Shown: positions 1-6,287 of the stretch, in pieces
How the letters are laid out: each line of letters starts with the position of its first letter
Numbering within the stretch: position 1 is the first letter of the stretch
Assembly: GCA_947653315.1 (NCBI GenBank)
Contig: CANTGP010000024.1
Span: 1 to 14,889, forward strand
Direction: 5' to 3'
DNA length: 14,889 nt
Source of the DNA: an uncultured Lachnospiraceae bacterium
GTDB lineage: Bacteria > Bacillota > Clostridia > Lachnospirales > Lachnospiraceae
Position numbers and translations under genes: made by a program
The notes under the pieces: generated by a model
Database searches by the model: none
Told to the model about the DNA's origin: nothing
Seen by the model: only the letters and a program-made list of their open reading frames with translations

Positions 1-51
1 TGCAACGGTGCTTTACTACATGTTTGTATTTTCCATGATCGTACCGTTGCA
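1..51. repeat. 9-bp inverted repeat flanking a 33-bp inverted segment in the permease gene
   Basis: TGCAACGGT at 1-9 and its exact reverse complement ACCGTTGCA at 43-51 enclose a 33-bp spacer (10-42). Flipping the spacer restores a continuous MalG-type frame on the minus strand, VYATV followed by LYYMFVFSMIVPL. As given, the spacer encodes that peptide on the wrong strand. Both arms fit the gene in the restored frame (encoding ATV and VPL), so the repeat is part of the normal gene and only the spacer has turned. The window starts exactly at the outer edge of one arm, so a contig-end artefact is possible. Confidence 0.85.
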
Positions 52-368
52 TATACGGATTTCACCCTTGTGATGTAGTATGCCGTCATGGACGTAAAAA
101 GGATGAGCAATATCACGGAAATAATCGTGATGAAAAAGGACCAGCCGATGGCATTTAAAAGTCCCGTCTTAATCAAACCGTTCACATAATTCGTCATTCC
201 CGCAAACGTTTCCCCCGTAGGAAGCGAAAACGGGTCGGAACTGATGTAAAATTTCCCTTTGAAAGAGTTATTCAGGATGAACAACAGCGGATACAATATC
301 GCTACCGCTACTACACATAATACCACAAAAATCACTTTATTGGAAGCCTTTGTTTTTGCCGACATCAT
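1..368 (-). CDS. Carbohydrate ABC transporter permease, MalG-type (partial, cut by the window edge)
   Basis: Inner-membrane permease subunit of a CUT1-type sugar importer, partner of the upstream MalF-type permease. The ATG at 368-366 overlaps the upstream stop by one base (TAATG), and AGGAGG lies 10 nt before it; a second ATG follows at once at 365. The protein begins with a short basic stretch (MMSAKTKASNK), then TM1 (about residues 11-30, ending YPLLFILNNSFK), a periplasmic part containing the typical LPTGETFAGMTNY, and TM2 (about 70-95, ending MTAYYITRVKSVYATV). That is the usual MalG N-terminus. After residue about 108 the minus-strand reading becomes unlike the family (RSWKIQTCSKAPL), because a 33-bp piece is inverted there; the expected LYYMFVFSMIVP is encoded on the plus strand at 11-46. 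The EAA loop and later membrane segments lie outside the window. Substrate unknown. Confidence 0.9.
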   Translation of the reverse strand, partial: MMSAKTKASNKVIFVVLCVVAVAILYPLLFILNNSFKGKFYISSDPFSLPTGETFAGMTNYVNGLIKTGLLNAIGWSFFITIISVILLILFTSMTAYYITRVKSVYATVRSWKIQTCSKAPL

Positions 369-1213
369 TATTGCTCTACCTCCTTACTCCTTGTAAAGGA
401 CAACTGTGCCAATGCGATAACCACTACGATTACGAAGAACAAAACTGCCTTTGCCTGACCCACGCCTTCATACCCGGTCCTTCCATAGAACGTTTCGTAA
501 ATATTCAGGGCAAGCATCTGCGTCCGTTTCATCGGCGCGCCGTCCGTCAGGGCCTTGTTTTGGTCGAACAGCTTGAAGCTGTTGGATAAGGTTAAGAACA
601 TACAAATCGTAATCGAAGACATAACCATGGGCACTTTTACTTTAATCAACGTCTGCCAGGGCGTTGCACCGTCAATCTTCGCCGCCTCAATCAGCTCTGT
701 CGGTACGTTCTGCAGCCCCGCGATGTAAATAATCATCATGTAACCGATCATCTGCCAGTTCATCAGAAGTACCAAACCCCAAAAACCGAATTTGGCATTG
801 GATACAATCGTCGTTTCATATCTATATAAAATAGCGTTAATCATCTGCTGCCATGTATAGCCGAGTACAATACCGCCGATTAAGTTCGGCATGAAAAAGA
901 TTGTCCTGAAAACGTTCGTCCCTGCCACTTTCCTTGTCAGCAGCAGCGCAATCGTAAACGCCAGCAGGTTAATGGTAAGTACGCTGATAATCGTAAATGC
1001 TGCCGTAAATCCCAGCGCACTGGTGAATCCCTGACCGCTTTCAAAAGCCGTTTTGTAATTTGCCAATCCCACAAACGTCGCATTGTCTACCGTGGTAAAT
1101 TTGCAAAAGGATAAATACACACCCTGTGCAAACGGAATGATAAACGCGAATGCAAACGCTATTACGGTAGGCAGGGTAAAAATCATAAAATATCTTTTTA
1201 ATGTTTTTTCCAT
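368..1213 (-). CDS. Carbohydrate ABC transporter permease, MalF/MsmF-type
   Basis: Integral membrane permease of a CUT1 sugar ABC importer, 281 residues, the usual length for MsmF/LacF-like proteins that lack the long periplasmic loop of E. coli MalF. About six hydrophobic segments are visible, starting with residues 10-33 and ending with 257-273. The EAA loop that docks the ATPase is clear at residues 175-196 (IEAAKIDGATPWQ, then VKVPM), with the invariant glycine at 182. The ATG at 1213-1211 follows AGGAGG by 7 nt. The stop overlaps the start of the next permease, so the two are probably translationally coupled. The binding-protein gene lies upstream across a hairpin. No ATPase gene is present; many Firmicutes CUT1 systems share one MsmX-type ATPase encoded elsewhere. 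Family is clear; the sugar is not predictable from this sequence. Confidence 0.95.
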   Translation of the reverse strand: MEKTLKRYFMIFTLPTVIAFAFAFIIPFAQGVYLSFCKFTTVDNATFVGLANYKTAFESGQGFTSALGFTAAFTIISVLTINLLAFTIALLLTRKVAGTNVFRTIFFMPNLIGGIVLGYTWQQMINAILYRYETTIVSNAKFGFWGLVLLMNWQMIGYMMIIYIAGLQNVPTELIEAAKIDGATPWQTLIKVKVPMVMSSITICMFLTLSNSFKLFDQNKALTDGAPMKRTQMLALNIYETFYGRTGYEGVGQAKAVLFFVIVVVIALAQLSFTRSKEVEQ

Positions 1214-1260
1214 TGTCCATCCTCCTTCTCAACCGCCCCTGTTTGGACCAATTTCCTTAC

Positions 1261-1292
1261 AAAACGCCCCACAGCCGAGGCTGTGGGGCGTT
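1261..1292 (-). terminator. Intercistronic hairpin between binding-protein and permease genes
   Basis: Perfect 14-bp arms, 1263-1276 and 1279-1292 (GC-rich core CGCCCCACAG / CTGTGGGGCG), separated by 2 nt, so in practice about 13 pairs with a 4-nt loop. Read on the minus strand the stem is followed by only TTTT then G, a short U-tract. It lies between the binding-protein stop (1388) and the permease start (1213). The likely role is partial termination or 3'-end protection of the upstream message, giving more binding protein than permease, as is common for ABC importers. Confidence 0.75.
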
Positions 1293-1310
1293 CCCTGCAA
1301 GGCTTGCACA

Positions 1311-1357
1311 TCTGATTCTTATTAAATCTGATTCCTGTTAAATCCGGTTCTTATTCA
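1311..1357. repeat. Three degenerate 16-bp tandem repeats downstream of the binding-protein gene
   Basis: TCTGATTCTTATTAAA (1311-1326), TCTGATTCCTGTTAAA (1327-1342) and a diverged TCCGGTTCTTATTCA (1343-1357) lie head to tail between the binding-protein stop and the intercistronic hairpin. Copies 1 and 2 differ at two positions. No function is evident; slippage-generated spacer is the simplest reading. Confidence 0.7.
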
Positions 1358-1387
1358 TTTTGTGCCTTGTTTTATTGTATCAATTAT

Positions 1388-2827
1388 TTACTGTGCCGTT
1401 GCGGATTTCTCCTCAGCCCACCTTGTTACCACCAGGTTCTTTACATCATCCCAGCTCATGTTGCCGTTGCAGTACTCCAGCAATGCCGCGCCGAAGTCAT
1501 CCTTGAACGCCTGGCTGGGGAATGTAGTAAAGTTCCAGGTTACGCTGTTCTTGCCGTTTTCCATGAAACGGTACATTTCTTTTGCCAAAGGATCGGAAGG
1601 CTTCTCGCTGTCGCCAAAGGTAGAGAACGGAGCAGCGTTTCCTAAAGAGTTCACCATGTAATTCTTTCCTGCGTCGGAAGAAATCATCCAGTTTACGAAA
1701 TCAAGCGTTGCCTTCTGGTCTGCTTCGGATGCCTGCTTGTTTACGCACCAGAAGTTTTCCGTACCGGTGCACAACCCCTGGCTTTCCTCGCCGGATACAC
1801 CCGTGTAAATCGGCATGAACTTAATGTCTTCTTCTTTTACGGTATTGCCGTCTACGTCGGCAACCTGTCCCCATGCCCAGTTACCGTTCTGTACCATTGC
1901 GCACTGTCCAAGCGCAAATTCAGCCATGGAATCGGTAACTGCCTTGCTTCCGAGAAGTCCCGGCGCGCAGGTGGAATTGTTAATATAAAGGTCAAAAATA
2001 TTTTTGAAATTATCGGAATACTTAAAGGTAATTTCGGCCATATCGTTTACGCCGTTGTCTTTGTATTCATAATATACCGGAAGGTTTGCAAGGTGGGTCT
2101 GCCATCTCCAGTCTTCACCGGGAAGAAGGGAAGTGGAAGCGAATACGCCCTGGATACCAAGCGCATCCTTCTTTGCGGTCATGTCTTCCACAACTTCCTT
2201 CAATTTTGCGAAGCTGTTGATTTCATCCACGTTTGCCGCTTTCGCGCCTTCGGTTGCGAAATATGCCTGCATGATGGCATCGTTGTAAATGATTCCGTAT
2301 GCTTCCACGGTATAAGGAACACCGTATACGCCGCCGTCATCGCCCGTTACCGCAAGACCTTTGTCGGACAGGTTGTTGTAAAGGTCGGAACCCGATAAAT
2401 CAAGGCAGTAATCTTTCCAACTGTTATATCCTACCGGTCCGTTAATCTGGAACAGGGTCGGCGCATCGGAACCTGCGATTTCCGATTTCAAAACTTCTTC
2501 GTAAGTACCGCTTGCCGCAGTTACCACTTTTACGGGAACCCCGGTTTCCTGTGTGTAAGCTGCCGCGATTTCCTGCCACTGTGCATCAACTTCCGGTTTG
2601 AAGTTCAGGTAATATACGGAACCTTCCCCTGCTGCCGCACTGTCGTCTGCTGCCGCATTGTCTGCGGGTGCCGTCTCTGCCGGAGCCGTTTCCGCAGGCG
2701 CCGTCTCCGCCGCATTGTCTGCCGGAGCCGTTTCCGCAGGCGCTTCGGAAGCGCCGCCGCCACAGCCGACTAACATGGAAGAAACCATTGCTGCACAAAG
2801 TAATGCGCTGATTAATTTCTTTTTCAT
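1388..2827 (-). CDS. Extracellular sugar-binding lipoprotein (family 1 solute-binding protein)
   Basis: Membrane-anchored binding protein that delivers substrate, probably an oligosaccharide, to the two permeases encoded downstream. The product has 479 residues. The ATG at 2827-2825 is chosen because AGGAGAG lies 9 nt before it and the product opens with a classic lipoprotein signal: basic MKKK, a hydrophobic stretch, and lipobox L19-V20-G21-C22. The frame stays open another 72 codons upstream, but that part encodes an RYRx repeat produced by the 12-bp array and precedes the signal peptide, so it is not coding. After Cys22 comes a low-complexity linker of about 45 residues rich in AETAPA and ADNAA, then the folded domain from about residue 67 (SVYYLNFKPEVDAQW) to the end (VVTRWAEEKSATAQ). 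Family assignment rests on overall pattern and operon context. Confidence 0.95.
   Translation of the reverse strand: MKKKLISALLCAAMVSSMLVGCGGGASEAPAETAPADNAAETAPAETAPAETAPADNAAADDSAAAGEGSVYYLNFKPEVDAQWQEIAAAYTQETGVPVKVVTAASGTYEEVLKSEIAGSDAPTLFQINGPVGYNSWKDYCLDLSGSDLYNNLSDKGLAVTGDDGGVYGVPYTVEAYGIIYNDAIMQAYFATEGAKAANVDEINSFAKLKEVVEDMTAKKDALGIQGVFASTSLLPGEDWRWQTHLANLPVYYEYKDNGVNDMAEITFKYSDNFKNIFDLYINNSTCAPGLLGSKAVTDSMAEFALGQCAMVQNGNWAWGQVADVDGNTVKEEDIKFMPIYTGVSGEESQGLCTGTENFWCVNKQASEADQKATLDFVNWMISSDAGKNYMVNSLGNAAPFSTFGDSEKPSDPLAKEMYRFMENGKNSVTWNFTTFPSQAFKDDFGAALLEYCNGNMSWDDVKNLVVTRWAEEKSATAQ
2649..2748 (-). repeat. In-frame tandem repeats encoding the lipoprotein linker
   Basis: A block starting GCCGCATTGTCTGC recurs 57 bp apart (2652 and 2709, plus strand), equal to 19 residues and giving two ADNAA copies. 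Between and after them are 15-bp units encoding ETAPA. All units are multiples of three, so copy-number change alters linker length without shifting frame. The linker joins the lipid anchor to the binding domain. Confidence 0.8.
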
Positions 2828-2836
2828 AATACTTAT

Positions 2837-2843
2837 CTCTCCT
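2837..2843 (-). promoter_or_regulatory. Ribosome binding site of the binding-protein gene
   Basis: AGGAGAG on the minus strand, 9 nt before the ATG at 2827. It fixes the start at the lipoprotein signal peptide and rules out the longer open frame reaching 3043. Confidence 0.85.
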
Positions 2844-2906
2844 TTTCTGCTGAAATACTGTTTCCCGTTTCCGGCAACTGCCCCACCGCTTCCCGTTTCT
2901 GTTTTC

Positions 2907-2942
2907 CATTCCTGTCTACATTCCTGTCTACATTCCTGTTTG
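2907..2942. repeat. Three 12-bp tandem repeats in the binding-protein leader
   Basis: CATTCCTGTCTA at 2907-2918 and 2919-2930 are identical; CATTCCTGTTTG at 2931-2942 differs in its last bases. They lie between the predicted promoter and the ribosome binding site, next to a second, unrelated 12-bp array. Confidence 0.85.
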
Positions 2943-2960
2943 TCATTATGGCAATCATTA

Positions 2961-3032
2961 CGGTAACGGTTTCGGTAACGATGTCGGTACCGTTTTCGGT
3001 ATCGTTGTCGGTAACGTTTCCGATTACATTTT
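2961..3032. repeat. Five to six degenerate 12-bp tandem repeats at the transcription start of the sugar operon
   Basis: Plus-strand units: CGGTAACGGTTT (2961), CGGTAACGATGT (2973), CGGTACCGTTTT (2985), CGGTATCGTTGT (2997), CGGTAACGTTTC (3009) and a diverged CGATTACATTTT (3021). The core CGGTAaCGttt is kept. Several units form CG-centred palindromes, such as CGGTACCG (2985-2992) and the imperfect CGGTAACGTTTCCG (3009-3022). The array begins just downstream of the predicted -10 box, so it overlaps the transcription start and the leader. Possible roles are a multi-site operator, for instance for a LacI-type regulator, or a purely structural repeat. Confidence 0.85.
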
Positions 3033-3033
3033 G

Positions 3034-3062
3034 AGAATATCATTCCTCACCAAATATTGCAA
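3034..3062 (-). promoter_or_regulatory. Predicted sigma-A promoter of the sugar ABC operon
   Basis: Minus strand: -35 TTGCAA (3062-3057), 17-nt spacer, -10 TATTCT (3039-3034). Each box matches consensus at four positions and the spacing is ideal. Transcription would start near 3027, inside the first 12-bp repeat, giving a leader of about 200 nt before the ATG at 2827. Confidence 0.6.
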
Positions 3063-3240
3063 GCCTTTTTTTGCTTTTTTTGTATCTTTGTTACTATTAG
3101 CAAAATTTCATCTTTTGTTTTTATGCATTTTTTCTATACATTTTCCATAATTTTTATGACGGCAGGAACCCCGTTCTCCCATAACGGATTCACCTGTTCG
3201 CCGCGGGTACCGGATTTGCCGCCGTTTACAAACTTTCCGG
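3063..3240. other. Intergenic region between the purine operon terminator and the sugar operon promoter
   Basis: No convincing gene. The part nearest the promoter (3063-3160) is AT-rich with runs of T on the plus strand, as is common upstream of Firmicutes promoters (possible UP-element-like tract). The rest (3161-3240) is GC-rich and without recognisable repeats. A 75-codon minus-strand frame crosses it, but it runs through the terminator and into the preceding gene. Confidence 0.6.
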
Positions 3241-3294
3241 AAAAAAAAGCGGAATACCCTGACCGGTATCCGCAGACCGGACAGGGTATTCCGC
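3241..3294 (-). terminator. Rho-independent terminator of the purine operon
   Basis: Perfect 13-bp stem, 3249-3261 with 3282-3294 (GCGGAATACCCTG on both strands), extended after one mismatch by a further 5 pairs (3263-3267 with 3276-3280) around an 8-nt loop. On the minus strand it is followed directly by eight T residues. It lies 20 nt after the last purine gene and separates it from the sugar operon. Confidence 0.93.
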
Positions 3295-3314
3295 TAACGC
3301 GCATCCCCCAAAAC

Positions 3315-4718
3315 CTATTCCTTTCCGTCCCAGCAATACGTACACAGTTTACACCGTTCAATCCCCACCGACTCCATCATATCATCCAGCCTGTGGTAGC
3401 GCAGGGAGGTAAAATTAAGCTGCTCCCTGATCCGCTCCAGCATTTCCCCGTATTCCTCCGTCTCCGGGTCGGAATATGCCTCCAGGCGGGTAAACCTGCC
3501 TTCCCGCTCCAAATCCTTTAACACCCTGCGGGCAATCAAATCCATTTCCGAAGTGGAACGGGAGAAATTCAGGTATTTACAGCCGTAAAGCAGCGGCGGG
3601 CACGCCGGACGGATATGCACTTCCTTCGCGCCGCTTTGGTAAAGGAACTCCGTAGTCTCCCTAAGCTGGGTTCCCCTGACGATGGAATCGTCAATTAAAA
3701 GAAGGCTCTTATCCTGGATTAAATCGTGGACGGGAATCAGTTTCATCTTCGCAATCAGGTTCCTTTGGCTCTGTATCGTGGGCATAAAGGAACGGGGCCA
3801 TGTGGGCGTATACTTAATGAACGGACGGGAAAACGGAATCCCCGACTCATTGGAATAGCCGATGGCATGGGCAGTCCCGGAATCCGGCACCCCTGCCACG
3901 ATATCCGGCTGTGCATCATCCCTTCTGGCAAGCAGCGAGCCGCAGTTATAGCGCATCTTTTCCACGCTGATTCCCTCATAAGAGGAAGACGGGTAACCGT
4001 AATAAACCCATAAAAACGTGCAGATTTTCATGTCTTTCCCCGGTGCTGCAAGCGTATGGACCCCCTCCGGCGTCACGATAACCACTTCCCCCGGTCCCAG
4101 TTCCCGCTCCCCGGTATACCCAAGGTTTAAATAAGCAAAGCTCTCAAAGGAAATGCAGTATGCATCGTCCTTTTTTCCCAGCGCCACAGGCGTCCGTCCC
4201 ATCCGGTCCCTTGCCGCATAAATCCCCTTTGCGGTCATTAACAGTATGGTCATGGAACCGTCTATGATTTCCTGCGCATACCGGATGCCTTCCACCAGGT
4301 TTTCCTTTTGGTTAATAATTGCCGCCACCAGTTCCGTGGCATTGATATCCCCGCCGCTCATTTCCAGAAAATGGGAATGCCCGGACCGGAAAACCTGCTC
4401 CACGATTTTGTCCGTATTATTAATCTTTCCCACCGTTTCTATGGCATAGGTGCCGTGATGGGAACGCACGATTAACGGCTGCGGCTCATAATCGGAAATG
4501 CAGCCGATGCCCAGGAAGCCTTTCATTTCATTTAAGTCTTTATCGAACTTGGTACGGAACGGTGCGTTCTCGATATTGTGGATGGCGCGGTCAAAACCCT
4601 TTTCCCCGTATACCGCCAGTCCCGCCCGCCTTGTCCCCAAATGGGAATGGTAATCCGTCCCGAAAAACAAGTCAAACATGCAATCCTTTTTTGATGCCAC
4701 TCCAAAAAATCCACCCAT
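3315..4718 (-). CDS. PurF-like amidophosphoribosyltransferase paralogue lacking the glutaminase catalytic cysteine
   Basis: 467-residue relative of PurF, last gene of the purine operon. The C-terminal phosphoribosyltransferase part is well kept: PRPP loop at residues 338-352 (LLLIDDSIVRGTQL) and the region AGVPDSGTAHAIGYS (275-289). Cysteines matching the four 4Fe-4S ligands of Bacillus-type PurF are present at 233, 380, 456 and 459. The N-terminal glutaminase part is degenerate. The protein starts MGGFFGVAS where PurF has mature CGVFGI, so the Ntn nucleophile Cys is Gly; HRGQE is TRRAG (29-33), GHVRYST is GCISDYE (72-78), HNG is TVG (95-97). The start is firm: GAGG precedes the ATG, and an in-frame TAA lies two codons upstream, so no missed cysteine exists. 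Expected to be unable to use glutamine. It could use free ammonia, act with PurF, or be regulatory. Databases probably label it simply PurF. Confidence 0.88.
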   Translation of the reverse strand: MGGFFGVASKKDCMFDLFFGTDYHSHLGTRRAGLAVYGEKGFDRAIHNIENAPFRTKFDKDLNEMKGFLGIGCISDYEPQPLIVRSHHGTYAIETVGKINNTDKIVEQVFRSGHSHFLEMSGGDINATELVAAIINQKENLVEGIRYAQEIIDGSMTILLMTAKGIYAARDRMGRTPVALGKKDDAYCISFESFAYLNLGYTGERELGPGEVVIVTPEGVHTLAAPGKDMKICTFLWVYYGYPSSSYEGISVEKMRYNCGSLLARRDDAQPDIVAGVPDSGTAHAIGYSNESGIPFSRPFIKYTPTWPRSFMPTIQSQRNLIAKMKLIPVHDLIQDKSLLLIDDSIVRGTQLRETTEFLYQSGAKEVHIRPACPPLLYGCKYLNFSRSTSEMDLIARRVLKDLEREGRFTRLEAYSDPETEEYGEMLERIREQLNFTSLRYHRLDDMMESVGIERCKLCTYCWDGKE

Positions 4719-4735
4719 AAATTATCCTCATTCCT

Positions 4736-4781
4736 AAATGCACCGTAACGCTTCCGGTTCCGTCCCTGTTACGGTGCATTT
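4736..4781 (-). terminator. Stem-loop between purB and the PurF-like gene
   Basis: Perfect 14-bp arms AAATGCACCGTAAC (4736-4749) and GTTACGGTGCATTT (4768-4781) with an 18-nt loop. On the minus strand only TTT follows before AGGAATGAGG, which carries the ribosome binding site of the next gene. With so short a U-tract it is more likely a processing, stability or attenuating element than a full terminator, and would lower expression of the last gene relative to purB. Confidence 0.65.
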
Positions 4782-4785
4782 CTTC

Positions 4786-6219
4786 CTATACGTTAATCTC
4801 CGCTTTCACGCCCAGCAAATCCTTATGCTTCTCCAGCAACGGACGGATGACACCGGAAAGGAATGCCTCCACCTGCTCTTTGGACCGTCCCACGTATTTG
4901 GCCGGGTCCATGGTTTTGCGCAAATCCTCCAGGGTCATGTTAAACGCGGGATCCGCCGCAATCAATTCCAGTAAATTATTATCCTTTCCTTCCACCTTCA
5001 CGTTCCTGCCCGCTTCCATGGAAAGCGTGCGGATCTTCTCATGCAATTCCTGCCTGTCGCCCCCTGCCTTTACCGCATCCATCATGATATTCTCCGTCGC
5101 CATGAACGGCAGCTCGCTCATCAGCCGTTTTTCGATGACTTTCGGGTATACCACCAAACCGTCCACCACATTCAGGCACAAATCCAAAATACCGTCCACC
5201 GCAAGAAACCCTTCCGGTATGGAAAGCCTTTTATTCGCCGAATCATCCAACGTCCGCTCAAACCACTGGGTCGCCGAAGTAATGGCGGGATTTAATGCAT
5301 CCACCATCACATAACGGGAGAGGGAAGCAATCCTTTCACTCCGCATGGGATTACGCTTATACGCCATGGCGGAAGACCCGATCTGGCTCTTTTCAAACGG
5401 TTCCTCCACTTCCTTTAAATGCTGGAGCAGACGGATATCGTTGGACATCTTATGGGCGCTGGCAGCAATGCCCGCCAGCACGTTTACGACTCTCGTATCC
5501 ACCTTGCGGGAATACGTCTGGCCCGATACCGGGTAGCATTCCGCAAACCCCATTTTTTCCGCAATCATCGGATCAATCTTATCAATGGTTTCCTGGTCCC
5601 CGTCAAAAAGCTCCAAAAAGGACGCCTGCGTCCCTGTGGTTCCCTTGGAGCCCAAAAGTTTCATATGGGAAAGCACATGCTCCAAATCCTCCAAATCAAG
5701 AAAGAACTCCTGCAGCCAAAGCGTCGCCCTCTTTCCCACGGTGGTGGGCTGCGCCGGCTGGAAATGGGTAAAGGCAAGCGTGGGCTGCGCCTTGTATTCC
5801 TCCGCGAAATCGGCAAGTTCCTTCATCACGTTCACCAGTTTCTTTTTCACCAGCTTAAGCGCTTCCGTCATGACGATGATATCCGTGTTGTCGCCCACAT
5901 AACAGGACGTGGCGCCCAAATGGATGATGCCTTTCGCTTTCGGACACTGTACCCCGTATGCATACACATGGCTCATGACGTCATGGCGGACTTCCTTCTC
6001 CCGCGCCTTTGCCACATCGTAATTGATATCCTCCGCATGCGCCTTTAGCTCGTCAATCTGCTCCTGCGTAATGGGAAGCCCCAGTTCCTTTTCCGTCTCC
6101 GCAAGGGCAATCCACAATTTCCTCCATGTGCGGAACTTCATGTCCGGCGAAAAAATATACTGCATTTCTTTGCTGGCATACCGTTCCGAAAGCGGACTCT
6201 GATATCTGTCTGTACTCAT
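4786..6219 (-). CDS. purB: Adenylosuccinate lyase
   Basis: Cytosolic tetrameric enzyme that removes fumarate twice in purine synthesis: SAICAR to AICAR, and adenylosuccinate to AMP. The 477-residue product carries the fumarase/aspartase superfamily signature at 281-291 (GSSAMAYKRNP, followed by MRSERIASLSR), the HLGATSCYVGDNTD block (100-113) and THFQPAQPTT (151-160), which contains the conserved active-site histidine. The length and the YKRNPMRSER motif match the longer, human-like ADSL subgroup rather than the roughly 430-residue B. subtilis form. The ATG at 6219-6217 is preferred because GAGGAGAGG lies just upstream; a frame open 21 codons further has no such site. It lies 68 bp after purF and is followed by a stem-loop and the PurF-like gene. 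PurC, encoded in the same operon, makes its substrate SAICAR. Confidence 0.97.
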   Translation of the reverse strand: MSTDRYQSPLSERYASKEMQYIFSPDMKFRTWRKLWIALAETEKELGLPITQEQIDELKAHAEDINYDVAKAREKEVRHDVMSHVYAYGVQCPKAKGIIHLGATSCYVGDNTDIIVMTEALKLVKKKLVNVMKELADFAEEYKAQPTLAFTHFQPAQPTTVGKRATLWLQEFFLDLEDLEHVLSHMKLLGSKGTTGTQASFLELFDGDQETIDKIDPMIAEKMGFAECYPVSGQTYSRKVDTRVVNVLAGIAASAHKMSNDIRLLQHLKEVEEPFEKSQIGSSAMAYKRNPMRSERIASLSRYVMVDALNPAITSATQWFERTLDDSANKRLSIPEGFLAVDGILDLCLNVVDGLVVYPKVIEKRLMSELPFMATENIMMDAVKAGGDRQELHEKIRTLSMEAGRNVKVEGKDNNLLELIAADPAFNMTLEDLRKTMDPAKYVGRSKEQVEAFLSGVIRPLLEKHKDLLGVKAEINV

Positions 6220-6222
6220 AAA

Positions 6223-6231
6223 CCTCTCCTC
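6223..6231 (-). promoter_or_regulatory. Ribosome binding site of purB
   Basis: GAGGAGAGG on the minus strand, three nt before the ATG at 6219 (six nt from the GAGGAG core). It selects MSTDRYQ as the N-terminus over a longer open frame starting at 6282. Confidence 0.85.
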
Positions 6232-6287
6232 TCTGATTCCATGACTTTCCACGACCTCCAATGGCCTTCCATGGCTTTCCATGCTTC

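Noticed and set aside
2907..3032. CRISPR-like array
   Set aside because: Units are only 12 bp, contiguous without spacers, and no cas genes are present.
2828..3043. N-terminal extension of 72 codons in frame with the sugar-binding lipoprotein, encoding RYRx repeats
   Set aside because: It precedes a classic lipoprotein signal with its own ribosome binding site, and the repeat is a by-product of the 12-bp array, which has no in-frame stop. It would also place the start at the -10 box.
1..3043. Missing ATPase of the sugar ABC transporter as a broken operon
   Set aside because: CUT1 operons in Firmicutes often lack an ATPase gene and share an MsmX-type protein encoded elsewhere.
3134..3361. 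75-codon minus-strand open frame after the PurF-like gene
   Set aside because: It overlaps the end of the PurF-like gene in another frame and runs through the terminator; no recognisable domain.
3315..4718. PurF-like gene as a pseudogene
   Set aside because: Full-length frame, good ribosome binding site, and selective retention of the PRPP loop and Fe-S cysteines argue for a maintained protein.
5419..6048. Long plus-strand open frame opposite purB, and similar plus-strand frames opposite purF, the large unknown gene and the MCP
   Set aside because: These are antisense shadows of well-supported minus-strand genes, rich in His/Arg/Pro and without recognisable domains.
6220..6282. 21-codon N-terminal extension of PurB
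   Set aside because: No ribosome binding site at 6282, whereas the ATG at 6219 has a strong one, and PurB homology starts there.
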